Source: Methylobacterium sp. NMS14P | Lineage (GTDB): Bacteria > Pseudomonadota > Alphaproteobacteria > Rhizobiales > Beijerinckiaceae | Reading direction: 5' to 3' | Assembly: GCF_028583545.1 (NCBI RefSeq) | Contig: NZ_CP087106.1 | Coordinates: forward strand, 3,456,501-3,520,500 | DNA: 64,000 nt | Part shown: positions 49,504-58,819 of the stretch, in pieces | Layout: every line of letters begins with the position of its first letter | Position numbering within the stretch: the first letter of the stretch is position 1 | Translations under genes and position numbers: made by a program | The notes under the pieces: model-generated | Databases searched by the model: none | Told to the model about the DNA's origin: nothing | Seen by the model: only the letters and a program-made list of their open reading frames with translations

Positions 49504-52500
49504 GTGCACCTCGTGCGCATCGATGCCGTCTCCCTCGACGAGGGCGAGGCGGCCGTGGATCTCGGGCAGGAGCCCGGCGACCTCGTGGTGCTGTCATTCA
49601 CCGACAGCGACCTCGCTTCGGTCGGGCAGGCCCACGCCGCGGAGCCCGGCCTGCCGAGCCTGCGGCTCGCGAAGCTCGCCAAGCTGCGGCACCCGCTCTC
49701 GGTCGACCTCTACGTCGAGCGCGTGGTGGCGCGCGCCAAGGTGGTGGTGATCCGCTGCCTCGGCGGGCTCGATTACTGGCGCTACGGGATCGAGCGCTGC
49801 GCCGAGGCCGCGCGGGCGCAGGGTGTCGTTCTCGCGGTCCTGCCGGGCGACGACCGGCCGGATCCGCGCCTCGCGTCCTTCTCCACCGATCCCGACCTCG
49901 CCGGGCAGCTCGACGGCTATTTCCGCGCCGGCGGGCCCGACAACCTGTGGCGCATGCTGCGGAGCCTGGCGGTCCGCCTGGGCGCCGACGGACCGGTCGA
50001 GCCGCCCGTGCCGCTCCCGCGCGGTTTTCCCTGGTGTCCCGGTTGCGGAGTTCTTCCCCTCGAGACAGCCCTCGCCGCGGCCGCGACCGCGGTCCCGCTC
50101 GCCGGAGCGCGGATCGCCGCCGAGCCCGTCGCGCTCCTCCTGATCTACCGGTCCGCCGTGCTCGGCGGCGACACCGGCCCGTTCGTCGCCCTCGCCGCCG
50201 CGCTGCGGGCCCGCGGGATCGGCGTGCTGCCGATGGCCGTGTCCAGCCTGAAGGAGCCGCAGGCCGCCGCCGCGGTCGCCGCGGCCGTGCGGGCGCGCAG
50301 GCCCGACCTCGTGATCGCCGCCACCGCGTTCTCGGCCCGCGAGGACGAGACCGACTTCGTCCTCGACGGCGCCGATTGCCCGGTGCTCCAGGCCTTCACG
50401 GTGGGGTCGCCGCGCGCGGCCTGGGAGGCCTCCGCCCGGGGTCTCGGCGCGGCCGACCTCGCCATGCAGGTCGCGCTGCCGGAATTCGACGGCCGGCTCT
50501 CGGGCTTCCCGATCTCGTTCAAGGAGGAGAGCGCCGAGATCGCCGGCTTCGCCGAGCGGCGCGCCGCGCCCTACGAGGTCGGCATCGCCGCGCTCGCTGA
50601 CCGGGCCGCGGGATGGCTGCGGCTGGCCGCCCTGCCCCGGGCGGCGCGGCGCTTGGCCCTGGTGCTGTCCGACTACCCCGCCCGCGGCGGCCGGGCCGGG
50701 TTCGCGGTCGGCCTCGACACGCCCGCGAGCGCCCGCGCAATCGCCGCCGACCTCGCAGCCGCCGGCTACGCGGCGGGCGCACTGCCGGAGGCCGGCGCGC
50801 TCATGGCGGCGCTCACGGAGGGCCCGGCCGAGTTCCGGGTGCCGCTGGCGGCCTACGCGGCGTGGTGGCGCACGCTCTCCGAGGACGTCCGCGCCGCCGT
50901 CACCGACAGCTGGGGCGCGGCCGAAGCGGACCCGGCCTGCGTCGACGGCGCCCTCCGGTTCCGGATGGTCCGGGACGACGGCCTCGCGGTCTTCCTCCAG
51001 CCCGACCGCGGCCGCGACCCCGACCGCAAGACCGGCTACCACGACCTCGACCGGGCCCCGACCCACGCCTACCTGGCCTTCCATCTCGGCCTGCGGCAGC
51101 ATTTCGACGCCCTGGTGCAGCTCGGCACGCACGGCACCGCGGAGTGGCTGCCGGGCAAGGCCGTGGCCCTGTCACCCGACTGCTTCCCGGCGCTCTGCGT
51201 CGGCGGGCTGCCGGTGATTTACCCGTTCATCGTCGACGATCCGGGTGAGGCCGCGCCGCTCAAGCGCCGTCTCGGCGGGGTCGCGCTCGGTCACCTCACG
51301 CCCGACACCGCCGTCCACGCGCTGACGCCCGAGGCGGCCCGGCTCCGCGAGCTGGTGGAGGAGTACTCCGCCGCGAGCGTGCTCGACCCCCGCCGGGCCG
51401 ATCTCATCGCCCGCGCCATCTTGGAGGAGGCCGAGTCGGCAGGCCTGCTCGACGGCGCCGGGATCGGCGCGGACACGCCGATGGACGAGGCGCTGACGCG
51501 ACTCGACGCGCATCTCTGCGATCTCGGCGAGACCGTCTTCCGCGACGGCCTGCACGTCTTCGCCCGCGCGCCGGACGGGGCCGCGGACGCCGTCGCGGCG
51601 AGCGCGGACTCCGAGCGCGCCGGCCTGCTCGCCGCCCTCGACGGGCGGTTCGTCCGGCCCGGCCCCTCCGGTTCCCCGTCTCGCGGGCGGGCCGACGTGC
51701 TCCCGACCGGGCGCAACCTCGCGACCCTCGACCCGCGGGCCATCCCGAGCCGCGCAGCCGCGCTCCTCGGCGAGAAGGCCGCCGCCGCCGTGGTGACCCG
51801 CTACCTCCAGGACGAGGGCGCCTATCCGGCCCGGATCATCATGGACCTGTGGGCCTCGCCGACCCTGCGCACCGGCGGCGAGGACGTGGCCCACGCCCTG
51901 GCCCTGATGGGCGTGCGGCCGGTCTGGGACCATGCCAGCACCCGCGTCACCGGCTTCGAGATCCTGCCCCTCGCCATGCTGGACCGGCCGCGGATCGACG
52001 TCACCGTGCGGGTCTCAGGCGCGTTCCGCGACACTTTCCCCGACACGCTGGCGCTGCTCGACCGCGCCGCCCGCGCCGTGGCGGACCGGGACGAGGCCGA
52101 CGACGAGAATCCCCTGGCGGCGGCGCGGCGGCGGGGTGACGCGTCCGTGCGCGTCTACGGGGCCGCGCCCGGCCGCTACGGCGCCGGCACCGCCGCCACG
52201 GCCCTCGACGGCGCCTGGGACGGCCGCGCCGACCTCGGCCGCGCCTACCTGGCCGCGAGCGGCCACGCCTACGGCGACCGCGAGGGGCCGGACGCCGATT
52301 TCGCCGCCAGGGTCGCGGCGGCCGACGCCTATCTCCACGCCTTCGACGTGGCCGAGCGCGACCTGTTCGACGGCGACGCCGCCGTCGACGCGATGGGCGG
52401 TTTCGCGGCGGCCGCTGCGCTGGAGGGAGCGAGCCCCGCCCTCTACAGCCTCGACGTCTCGGTGCCGGAACGGCCGAAGGCGCGGACGGCCCGGGAGGAC

Positions 52501-52833
52501 GCCGTCCGCCTGATCCGCGGGCGCCTGGCCGATCCCCGCTGGATCGCGGCCCAGCTGCGCCACGGCTACCGGGGCGCGCAGGAACTCGCCCAGGGGCTCG
52601 ACGCGGTCTTCGTCCTGGCCGCCGCGAGCGACGCGGTGACGGATTCGGGCTTCGAGGCGCTCTACGCGGCCTGGATCGCCGACGCCGAAGTGTTCGAGCG
52701 GCTGCGCGCCGCCAATCCCGCCGCGGCCCGGGCGATCCTGGAGCGGTTCGACGAGGCGCGGGACCGCGGCCTCTGGCACAGCCGGCGCAACGCCCTCCCG
52801 GCCGACGCACTGATGCGCGAGGCCGCCGAGTGA
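49504..52833 (+). CDS. cobN: Aerobic cobaltochelatase subunit CobN
   Basis: 1109 residues from GTG. Large subunit of CobNST that inserts cobalt into hydrogenobyrinate a,c-diamide. Recognisable: LGTHGTAEWLPGKAVALSPDCFP (chelatase active region), LPTGRNL, DLWASPTLRTGGED and DPRWIAAQLRHGYRGAQELAQ near the C terminus. Some 150 residues shorter than the Pseudomonas denitrificans enzyme, mostly in the N-terminal third, as in related genomes. The ATPase partners cobS and cobT are not in the window. Confidence 0.93.
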   Translation: MHLVRIDAVSLDEGEAAVDLGQEPGDLVVLSFTDSDLASVGQAHAAEPGLPSLRLAKLAKLRHPLSVDLYVERVVARAKVVVIRCLGGLDYWRYGIERCAEAARAQGVVLAVLPGDDRPDPRLASFSTDPDLAGQLDGYFRAGGPDNLWRMLRSLAVRLGADGPVEPPVPLPRGFPWCPGCGVLPLETALAAAATAVPLAGARIAAEPVALLLIYRSAVLGGDTGPFVALAAALRARGIGVLPMAVSSLKEPQAAAAVAAAVRARRPDLVIAATAFSAREDETDFVLDGADCPVLQAFTVGSPRAAWEASARGLGAADLAMQVALPEFDGRLSGFPISFKEESAEIAGFAERRAAPYEVGIAALADRAAGWLRLAALPRAARRLALVLSDYPARGGRAGFAVGLDTPASARAIAADLAAAGYAAGALPEAGALMAALTEGPAEFRVPLAAYAAWWRTLSEDVRAAVTDSWGAAEADPACVDGALRFRMVRDDGLAVFLQPDRGRDPDRKTGYHDLDRAPTHAYLAFHLGLRQHFDALVQLGTHGTAEWLPGKAVALSPDCFPALCVGGLPVIYPFIVDDPGEAAPLKRRLGGVALGHLTPDTAVHALTPEAARLRELVEEYSAASVLDPRRADLIARAILEEAESAGLLDGAGIGADTPMDEALTRLDAHLCDLGETVFRDGLHVFARAPDGAADAVAASADSERAGLLAALDGRFVRPGPSGSPSRGRADVLPTGRNLATLDPRAIPSRAAALLGEKAAAAVVTRYLQDEGAYPARIIMDLWASPTLRTGGEDVAHALALMGVRPVWDHASTRVTGFEILPLAMLDRPRIDVTVRVSGAFRDTFPDTLALLDRAARAVADRDEADDENPLAAARRRGDASVRVYGAAPGRYGAGTAATALDGAWDGRADLGRAYLAASGHAYGDREGPDADFAARVAAADAYLHAFDVAERDLFDGDAAVDAMGGFAAAAALEGASPALYSLDVSVPERPKARTAREDAVRLIRGRLADPRWIAAQLRHGYRGAQELAQGLDAVFVLAAASDAVTDSGFEALYAAWIADAEVFERLRAANPAAARAILERFDEARDRGLWHSRRNALPADALMREAAE

Positions 52834-54179
52834 GCGCCGCCCCGCATCGGCGCGTCCTACCCGAGGCGCCGGCCCGCCGCGGCTGGTGCCCCGGCCTGGC
52901 GCGACCCATGCCGACCGGCGACGGGCTGCTCGCGCGCGTGCACCCGCCGCTCGGGATCCTGACCCTGGATCAGGCCCGCGCAGTGGCGGAGGGCGCGCGG
53001 CGCTTCGGGAACGGCCACCTCGATCTCACCGCGCGGGCCAATCTCCAGATTCGCGGCGTCACCGAGGCGACGCGGGCGCCGCTGGCCGCCTGGCTCGCGG
53101 CCCAGGGCCTCGGCGACGTGCGCGCCGACGGCGGCCCCCAGCGCCTGACACTCACCAGCCCCCTGGCGGGCCACGATCCGGACGAGACGGTCGACGTGCC
53201 GACCCTGGCCGCTGCCATCGAGACCGCGGGGCTCGCGATCCCCGGGCTGCCGGCCAAGACCCTGGTCGTCGTGGAGGGCCGCCCCGGCCGGGCGGTCCCG
53301 GAGGCGGATCTCAGCGTCGTCGCCGAGGGGCCGGGCCGCGTCGCGATCGCGGTCGCGCACGGTGAGACCCCGCGGACGCTCCTGACCTGCGCGGAGGACG
53401 CGGCGCCCGGCCACGTGGCGGCCCTGCTCGGCGTCTTCGCGCGGACCGGCCGGCGCCGGATGCGCGACCTGTCGGACGGCGAGATGGCCGCGCTGACCGG
53501 AGCGCTGTGCTCCGGAAGGCCGGCGCCATCCGCCGGCTCGGCGAAGGCGCGGGGTGGCTTCGCGCCGGGACGGGAGCCGGCACGTCCGGCGGGCGCACGG
53601 GACCTCCGGAGCGTCGCCATCGACGCGCCCTTCGGGCGCTGCACCGCCGACGCGCTCGAACGGGTCGCCGCCAGGGCGACGGCGATCGGGGCGGACGAGA
53701 TCCGCCTCTCGGCCACGCGCGGGTTCGTGCTGCTGGTGCCGGCCACCGCCTCGGACGCGGCGGCGGCCGCGACGGCGGCCCTCGCGGCAGAGTTCATCGT
53801 CGTCCCCGACGATCCGCGGCGCGCGATCGCGGCCTGCACGGGGGCCCCGGGCTGCGCCTCCGGATCGACCCCCACGCTCGCGGACGCGGCGCGCCTCGCG
53901 GCGGCGTTCGGCCCTCTGGCGGCCTCGGGCCGCGCCGCGCACGTCTCGGGCTGCGCCAAGGGCTGCGCGCGGCCGGGCCCGGCCGACCTGACCCTCGTCG
54001 GCCGGGACGGGCTCTACGGCGTGTTGGTCGGGGGCGCGCCCGGCGATGAGCCGGCGATGGATCTCCCTATCGAGGCCGTGCTGGAGCGGCTAGGAAGGGC
54101 CGAGATCGACGGGCTCTCCGCCGCCTTCGCGCCGGAGATCACCCCTTCGGCATGCGGGAGGACCAGGAGACCGGCATGA
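52830..54179 (+). CDS. cobG: Precorrin-3B synthase CobG
   Basis: 449 residues from GTG overlapping the cobN stop (GTGA). Iron-sulfur monooxygenase of the oxygen-dependent pathway, related to sulfite/nitrite reductases. RANLQIRGV and the cluster-binding cysteines in CTGAPGC and SGCAKGC are visible. A Pro/Ala/Gly-rich linker (about 230-262) separates the two halves. Its presence shows B12 is made by the aerobic route. Confidence 0.92.
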   Translation: MSAAPHRRVLPEAPARRGWCPGLARPMPTGDGLLARVHPPLGILTLDQARAVAEGARRFGNGHLDLTARANLQIRGVTEATRAPLAAWLAAQGLGDVRADGGPQRLTLTSPLAGHDPDETVDVPTLAAAIETAGLAIPGLPAKTLVVVEGRPGRAVPEADLSVVAEGPGRVAIAVAHGETPRTLLTCAEDAAPGHVAALLGVFARTGRRRMRDLSDGEMAALTGALCSGRPAPSAGSAKARGGFAPGREPARPAGARDLRSVAIDAPFGRCTADALERVAARATAIGADEIRLSATRGFVLLVPATASDAAAAATAALAAEFIVVPDDPRRAIAACTGAPGCASGSTPTLADAARLAAAFGPLAASGRAAHVSGCAKGCARPGPADLTLVGRDGLYGVLVGGAPGDEPAMDLPIEAVLERLGRAEIDGLSAAFAPEITPSACGRTRRPA

Positions 54180-54868
54180 GCGCGAGCCAGAACGCCCTGC
54201 GCCAGACAGGATCGGAGCCGGCCGCGGCCCACGAGTCCCCGTCCCGCTACGACTATATCCGCGACGGCGGCGCGATCTACGCGCGCTCCTTCGCGATGAT
54301 CCGCGCCGAGGCCGATCTCGGGCGCTGGTCGGGCGCGGCCGAGCGCGTCGTCGTCCGCATGATCCATGCCTGCGGCATGACCGACCTGCCGGCCGACGTG
54401 GAGATGGCGCCCGACTTCGCCGCGGCCGGCGTCGCGGCCCTCCAGGCCGGCGCGCCGATCCTGTGCGACGTCCGCATGGTCGCCGACGGCGTGACCCGGG
54501 CCCGCCTGCCGGCCGGCAACGAGGTGATCTGCACACTGGGCGACCCGCGCGTGCCGGATCTCTCCAAGAGCCTCGGCACGACCCGATCCGCGGCCGCCAT
54601 GGAGCTGTGGCGGGAGCACCTTCCGGGCAGCGTCGTGGCGGTGGGCAACGCCCCGACCGCCCTGTTCCGCCTCCTGGAGCTGCTCGACGCCGGCGTGGCG
54701 CCGCCCGCAGCGGTGATCGGCATCCCGGTGGGCTTCGTCGGCGCAGCGGAGTCGAAGGAGGCCCTGGCACGGGACGGCCGCGTGCCCTTCGTGGTCGTGC
54801 ACGGGCGGCGCGGCGGCAGCGCCATGACGGCCGCGGCGGTCAACGCGCTCGCCAGCGAGGTCGAGTGA
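54176..54868 (+). CDS. cobH: Precorrin-8X methylmutase CobH
   Basis: 230 residues. Moves the C11 methyl to C12 to give hydrogenobyrinate. His64 in RMIHACGM is the catalytic residue; CDVRMV, the TRSAAAMELW stretch and GIPVGFVGAAESKEAL are family hallmarks. The start at 54176 has AGGAG about seven bases upstream and overlaps the cobG stop; an ATG at 54152 is less likely. Confidence 0.94.
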   Translation: MSASQNALRQTGSEPAAAHESPSRYDYIRDGGAIYARSFAMIRAEADLGRWSGAAERVVVRMIHACGMTDLPADVEMAPDFAAAGVAALQAGAPILCDVRMVADGVTRARLPAGNEVICTLGDPRVPDLSKSLGTTRSAAAMELWREHLPGSVVAVGNAPTALFRLLELLDAGVAPPAAVIGIPVGFVGAAESKEALARDGRVPFVVVHGRRGGSAMTAAAVNALASEVE

Positions 54869-55647
54869 TGGACGGTTTCGAACGCCTCGACGGCCCGACC
54901 GAGGAAGTCCCCGCGGCCGCGGTCACGGGCACGCTCTACGGCGTCGGGATGGGCCCGGGCGATCCGGAGCTGCTGACCGTGAAGGCGCAGCGCATCCTGA
55001 TGCGCGCGCCCGTCCTGGTGCATTTCTGCAAGCGCGGACGGCGGGGCAACGCCCGCACCATCGCGGACGCGATCCTGCGCGACCCGGCCCGCGAGATGGC
55101 CCTCGCCTATCCCTACACGACCGAGATCCACCCCGAGCACCCGGACTACGTGGCGGCGCTCGCCGGCTTCTACGACGACGCGGCCGGGCAGCTCGCCGAC
55201 CACCTGGGTGCCGGGCGGGACGTCGCGATCCTGTCGGAGGGCGACCCGTTCTTCTACGGGTCGTTCATGCACCTGTGGCGGCGCCTGAAGGACCGCTTTC
55301 CCGTGGAGGTGGTTCCGGGCGTCACCGGCATGTCGGGCTGCTGGACCCGGGCCGGCACGCCGATCACCTGGGGCGACGACGTCCTCACCGTCCTGCCGGC
55401 GACCCTGTCGCTCGACGCCCTGACCGAGCGCCTGCGCGGCACCGACGCGGCCGTGGTGATGAAGCTCGGGCGCCACCTGCCGAAGGTGCGGGCCGCCCTG
55501 TCGGCGGCCGGGCTGCTGGCGCGCGCCGTCTACGTGGAGCGCGGCACGATGGCGGGCGAGCGGGTCGTGATGCTGGCCGACAAGGCCGACGACGACGCGC
55601 CCTACTTCTCGATGGTGCTCCTGCCCGGAGAGGGCCGTCGGCCGTGA
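54868..55647 (+). CDS. cobI: Precorrin-2 C20-methyltransferase CobI
   Basis: 259 residues of the SAM-binding tetrapyrrole methylase family: GVGMGPGDPELLTVKA (start), EGDPFFYGSF and PGVTGMSG. Methylates precorrin-2 at C20 to precorrin-3A. It shares one base with cobH (TGATG) and four with cobJ (GTGA). Confidence 0.94.
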   Translation: MDGFERLDGPTEEVPAAAVTGTLYGVGMGPGDPELLTVKAQRILMRAPVLVHFCKRGRRGNARTIADAILRDPAREMALAYPYTTEIHPEHPDYVAALAGFYDDAAGQLADHLGAGRDVAILSEGDPFFYGSFMHLWRRLKDRFPVEVVPGVTGMSGCWTRAGTPITWGDDVLTVLPATLSLDALTERLRGTDAAVVMKLGRHLPKVRAALSAAGLLARAVYVERGTMAGERVVMLADKADDDAPYFSMVLLPGEGRRP

Positions 55648-56405
55648 GCGGGAGCCTCACCGTCGTCGGCCTCGGGCCGGGCGACGCGGCCCTGCTGACC
55701 GAGTCGGCCCGCCGGGCGCTGGACGCGGCGGAGGACGTCGTCGGCTACTTCCCGTACGTGGCCCGCGTGCCCGAGCGTCCCGGCCTCGTCCGGCACGCCA
55801 GCGACAACCGCGTCGAGATCGACCGGGCGCGCCACGCGCTGCAGCTCGCCGCTTCCGGGCGCCGGGTCGCGGTCGTCTCCGGCGGCGATCCCGGCGTCTT
55901 CGCCATGGCGGCGGCGGTGTTCGAGGCGGTCGAGTACGGCGAGCCCGGCTGGCGCGACCTCGCCATCACGGTGGAGCCGGGCATCACCGCGATGCTCGCC
56001 GCCGCGGCCCGGCTCGGCGCCCCGCTCGGCGGGGATTTCTGCGCGCTCTCGCTCTCGGACAACCTGAAGCCCTGGCCGGTCGTGACCGCGCGGCTGGAGG
56101 CGGTGCTGCGCGCGGATTTCGTGGTGGCGCTCTACAATCCGATCTCCACCGCCCGGCCCTGGCAGCTCGGGGCGGCACTGGAGATCGCGGCCGGGATCCG
56201 CGCGCCCGACACGCCCGTGATGTTCGCCCGCGCGGTCAGCCGCCCGGACGAGGCGATCCGGGTCGCGACCCTCGCCGAGGCGGCCGCGGTACCGACCGAC
56301 ATGGCCACGATGGTGATCTTGGGCGCCTCGACGACGCGGCTGATCCCGCGCGCGGGCCGGACGCCGCTCGTCTACACCGCCCGCAAGGTCGAGGGACCGG
56401 CGTGA
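55644..56405 (+). CDS. cobJ: Precorrin-3B C17-methyltransferase CobJ
   Basis: 253 residues from GTG. Methylase fold with VVGLGPGD, SGGDPGVFAMA, EPGITAMLAAAARLGAPLG and ALYNPIS. Contracts the ring and methylates C17 to give precorrin-4. Its last 34 bases are covered on the other strand by the cobK 3' end, which is uncommon in this tightly packed operon. Confidence 0.94.
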   Translation: MSGSLTVVGLGPGDAALLTESARRALDAAEDVVGYFPYVARVPERPGLVRHASDNRVEIDRARHALQLAASGRRVAVVSGGDPGVFAMAAAVFEAVEYGEPGWRDLAITVEPGITAMLAAAARLGAPLGGDFCALSLSDNLKPWPVVTARLEAVLRADFVVALYNPISTARPWQLGAALEIAAGIRAPDTPVMFARAVSRPDEAIRVATLAEAAAVPTDMATMVILGASTTRLIPRAGRTPLVYTARKVEGPA

Positions 56406-57139
56406 TCGCCCGCGTCCAGCCAGCGGCGCGCGCCGGCGGCGTCCGCGACGCTCGGCACGTCGGGCTTGCCCGGCCGCCGCACCATCACGACCGGGAGGCC
56501 GAGGCCGCGCGCCGCCGCGATCTTGCCGTAGGTCGCCGCGCCGCCGGCGTTCTTGCTGACCACGATCTCGATCCGGCTCGCCCGCATCAGCGCCGCCTCG
56601 GACGCGGCGTCGAACGGTCCGCGCGCCTCCAGTGCGGTGAGATGCGGCACCGGCAGGATCCCGCCCAGCGGCTCGACCGTCCGCGCCAGGTAGCTGTGCT
56701 GGGGCGCCGCCGCGAAGGCCCCGGCCTCCTGCCGGCCGATCGTCAGGAACACGCGCCGGGGCTCCGCGCCGAGGGCGGCGACCGCCTCCTCCATCCCGTC
56801 GACCTCGATCCAGTCGTCGCCGGGCTCGCGGTTCCAGGCCGGCCTGCGGATCGCGAGCAGCGGCACCCCCGTCAGGGCCGCCGCGCGCGCGGCGTTGGCC
56901 GACATCCGCGCGGCGAACGGGTGGGTCGCGTCGATCAGGCGGGTGATCGCCTCGGCCTCCAGGTAGCGGGCGAGACCCTCGGCGCCGCCGAACCCGCCGA
57001 TCCGGGTCGGCACCGGCTCGGGCTTCGGTGCCGCCGTCCGGCCCGCCAGCGACAGCGTCACGGCGCGATCCCGCCTGCCGGCGAGCGACCGCACCAGGGC
57101 GCTCGCCTCGCCGGTCCCGCCGAGGATCAGGATCCGCAT
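56372..57139 (-). CDS. cobK: Precorrin-6A reductase CobK
   Basis: 255 residues. NADPH-dependent reduction of precorrin-6A. RILILGGTGEASAL opens the Rossmann fold; DATHPFAARMSANA and VSKNAGGAATYGKI are family marks. It is the only cob gene here on the minus strand. The start at 57139 fits the family; in-frame ATGs at 57169, 57184 and 57199 would add up to 20 residues and come from the 15-base repeats shared with the cobL start. The 3' end runs 34 bases into cobJ. Confidence 0.92.
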   Translation of the reverse strand: MRILILGGTGEASALVRSLAGRRDRAVTLSLAGRTAAPKPEPVPTRIGGFGGAEGLARYLEAEAITRLIDATHPFAARMSANAARAAALTGVPLLAIRRPAWNREPGDDWIEVDGMEEAVAALGAEPRRVFLTIGRQEAGAFAAAPQHSYLARTVEPLGGILPVPHLTALEARGPFDAASEAALMRASRIEIVVSKNAGGAATYGKIAAARGLGLPVVMVRRPGKPDVPSVADAAGARRWLDAGDHAGPSTLRAV

Positions 57140-57163
57140 CGTGCCGGTAATCCAGGGCGGCGT

Positions 57164-57206
57164 GTTCATGGGCGCCTTGTTCATGGGCGCCTTGTCCATG
57201 AGCGCT
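57164..57206. repeat. 15-base tandem repeat with divergent start codons
   Basis: GTTCATGGGCGCCTT occurs at 57164-57178 and 57179-57193, with a degenerate third copy at 57194-57206. Each copy contains CATG, giving an ATG on both strands; because 15 is a multiple of three, the three ATGs stay in frame on each strand. They lie at the cobL start and in the 5' region of cobK. Confidence 0.9.
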
Positions 57207-58418
57207 GACTCGCTGTCGAGCGTCCCGTGGCTGTCGATCGTCGGGATCGGGGAGGACGGCCGGGCCGGACTGACGCCGTCCGCCGCCGCCGCGCTCGACG
57301 CCGCCCGCGTCGTCTACGGAGGCCGGCGCCACCTCGCCCTCGCGGGGCCGCTCGACGCGGAGACGCGGCCCTGGCCGAGCCCGATCCACGAGGCCTATCC
57401 AGACATCCTCGCCCGGCGTGGCCGGCCGACCTGCCTCCTCGCCACGGGCGACCCGTTCCACTACGGCATCGGCGCCGAGATCGCCCGGCTGGTGCCGGCG
57501 TGCGAGATCCGCGCCTTCCCGCAGCCCTCGGCCTTCAGCCTCGCCTGCGCCCGGCTCGGCTGGCCGCTCGCCGAGTGCGCGCTGGTCACGCTGCACGGCC
57601 GCGCGCTGACCCGGATCGTCCCGCATCTCCAGCCGGGGTCGCGGCTGCTCGTCCTGTCGTGGGACGGCACGACGCCCGGCGCCCTCGCCGCCCTGCTGCG
57701 CGACCGGGGCTTCGGCGCGTCGACGCTGACGGTGCTCGAGGCGATGGGCGGGCCGCGCGAGCGCGTCCGCACGGCCCGCGCCGACGCGTTCGACGAAGTC
57801 GACATCGATCCGCTGAACACGGTGGCGCTCGCGGTGGCGGGTGCCGGCCGCGCCCTGCCCCTCGCGCCGGGCCTCGACGACGGCCTGTTCGAGAATGACG
57901 GGCAGCTGACCAAGGCCGAGATCCGGGCTCTGACGCTGTCGGCGCTGCGGCCGCATCCGGGACAGCATCTCTGGGATGTCGGTGCCGGCGCCGGCTCGAT
58001 CGCGATCGAGTGGATGCTGCGCCACGCGAGCCTGCGCGCCACCGCCATCGAGGGGAGACCGGACCGCGCCGAGCGGATCCGCCGCAACGCCGTCGCGCTC
58101 GGCGCGCCGGACCTCGCCGTCGTCGCCGGCACGGCCCCCGGCGCGCTCGCCGGCCTGCCCGCGCCGGACGCGGTGTTCATCGGCGGCGGCGTGTCGGAGC
58201 CGGGGGTCCTGCCTGAGGCGCTGGCGGCGCTGCGGAGCGGCGGTCGCTGCGTGGCCAACGCCGTGACCCTCGAGGGCGAGGCCGCACTGCTCGCGGCCTT
58301 CGCGGCGCATGGCGGGACGCTCCGCCGCTACGGTGTGGAGCGGGCGAGCCCGGTCGGAGGGATGCACGGCTGGCGCCCCGCCATGCCGGTGACCCAGTGG
58401 GCCTGGACCAAGCCGTGA
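57198..58418 (+). CDS. cobL: Precorrin-6B methyltransferase (decarboxylating) CobL
   Basis: 406 residues, a natural fusion: CbiE-like methylase 1-200 (IVGIGEDGRAG, ATGDPFHYGIG) and CbiT-like methylase 220-406 (LWDVGAGAGSIAIEWML). Methylates C5 and C15 and removes the acetate carboxyl. The third repeat ATG at 57198 is taken as start because the upstream residues (VFMGALFMGAL) come only from repeats; 57168 and 57183 are in-frame alternatives. It overlaps cobE by four bases. Confidence 0.93.
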   Translation: MSADSLSSVPWLSIVGIGEDGRAGLTPSAAAALDAARVVYGGRRHLALAGPLDAETRPWPSPIHEAYPDILARRGRPTCLLATGDPFHYGIGAEIARLVPACEIRAFPQPSAFSLACARLGWPLAECALVTLHGRALTRIVPHLQPGSRLLVLSWDGTTPGALAALLRDRGFGASTLTVLEAMGGPRERVRTARADAFDEVDIDPLNTVALAVAGAGRALPLAPGLDDGLFENDGQLTKAEIRALTLSALRPHPGQHLWDVGAGAGSIAIEWMLRHASLRATAIEGRPDRAERIRRNAVALGAPDLAVVAGTAPGALAGLPAPDAVFIGGGVSEPGVLPEALAALRSGGRCVANAVTLEGEAALLAAFAAHGGTLRRYGVERASPVGGMHGWRPAMPVTQWAWTKP

Positions 58419-58819
58419 CCGGAGCCCTGGTCGCCGGCATCGGCTTCCGCCGGGAAACAGATGCTGAGGAAATCGCGGGACTGATCGACCGCGCCCTCGC
58501 CCTGGTCGGCGCCGCGCGGTCGAGCCTCGCGGCCGTGGCCACGGCGGCCGACCGGGCCGCGGACCCGGCGATCCGCGCGGCGGCAGCCGGATTCGGCCTG
58601 GCGCCGCATCCCATCCCCGCCGCCGCGCTGGAGGCGCGCGACGCCGAGGTCGTCACCCGCTCGGCGCGGATCGAGCGCCTGCGCGGCGTCGGCTCGCTGG
58701 CCGAGGCGGCGGCCCTCGCCGGCGCGGGCCCCCGGAGCCGCCTCGCCCTGCCCCGGATCGCGAGCGGCGGCGCCACTTGCGCCCTGGCCGTCCGATACGA
58801 CACGACACGGGAACCATGA
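58415..58819 (+). CDS. cobE: CobE (CbiG C-terminal-like cobalamin biosynthesis protein)
   Basis: 134 residues from GTG (GTGA overlap with cobL). [17 protein letters not shown] is the typical CobE/CbiG_C opening, with the closing [15 protein letters not shown]. Known CobE proteins bind pathway intermediates and are needed for normal B12 output, with an uncertain catalytic role. Its presence matters because cobF is not found in this operon. It overlaps cobM (ATGA). Confidence 0.88.
   Translation: MTGALVAGIGFRRETDAEEIAGLIDRALALVGAARSSLAAVATAADRAADPAIRAAAAGFGLAPHPIPAAALEARDAEVVTRSARIERLRGVGSLAEAAALAGAGPRSRLALPRIASGGATCALAVRYDTTREP

Noticed and set aside
57164..57206. Possible CRISPR or mobile-element repeat at cobK/cobL
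   Set aside because: Units are 15 bases, directly adjacent without spacers, and lie at the start codons; a simple tandem duplication is enough.
55602..58367. Minus-strand open frame of 921 codons opposite the cob genes
   Set aside because: Shadow of cobJ and cobL, and out of phase with the real cobK reading frame.
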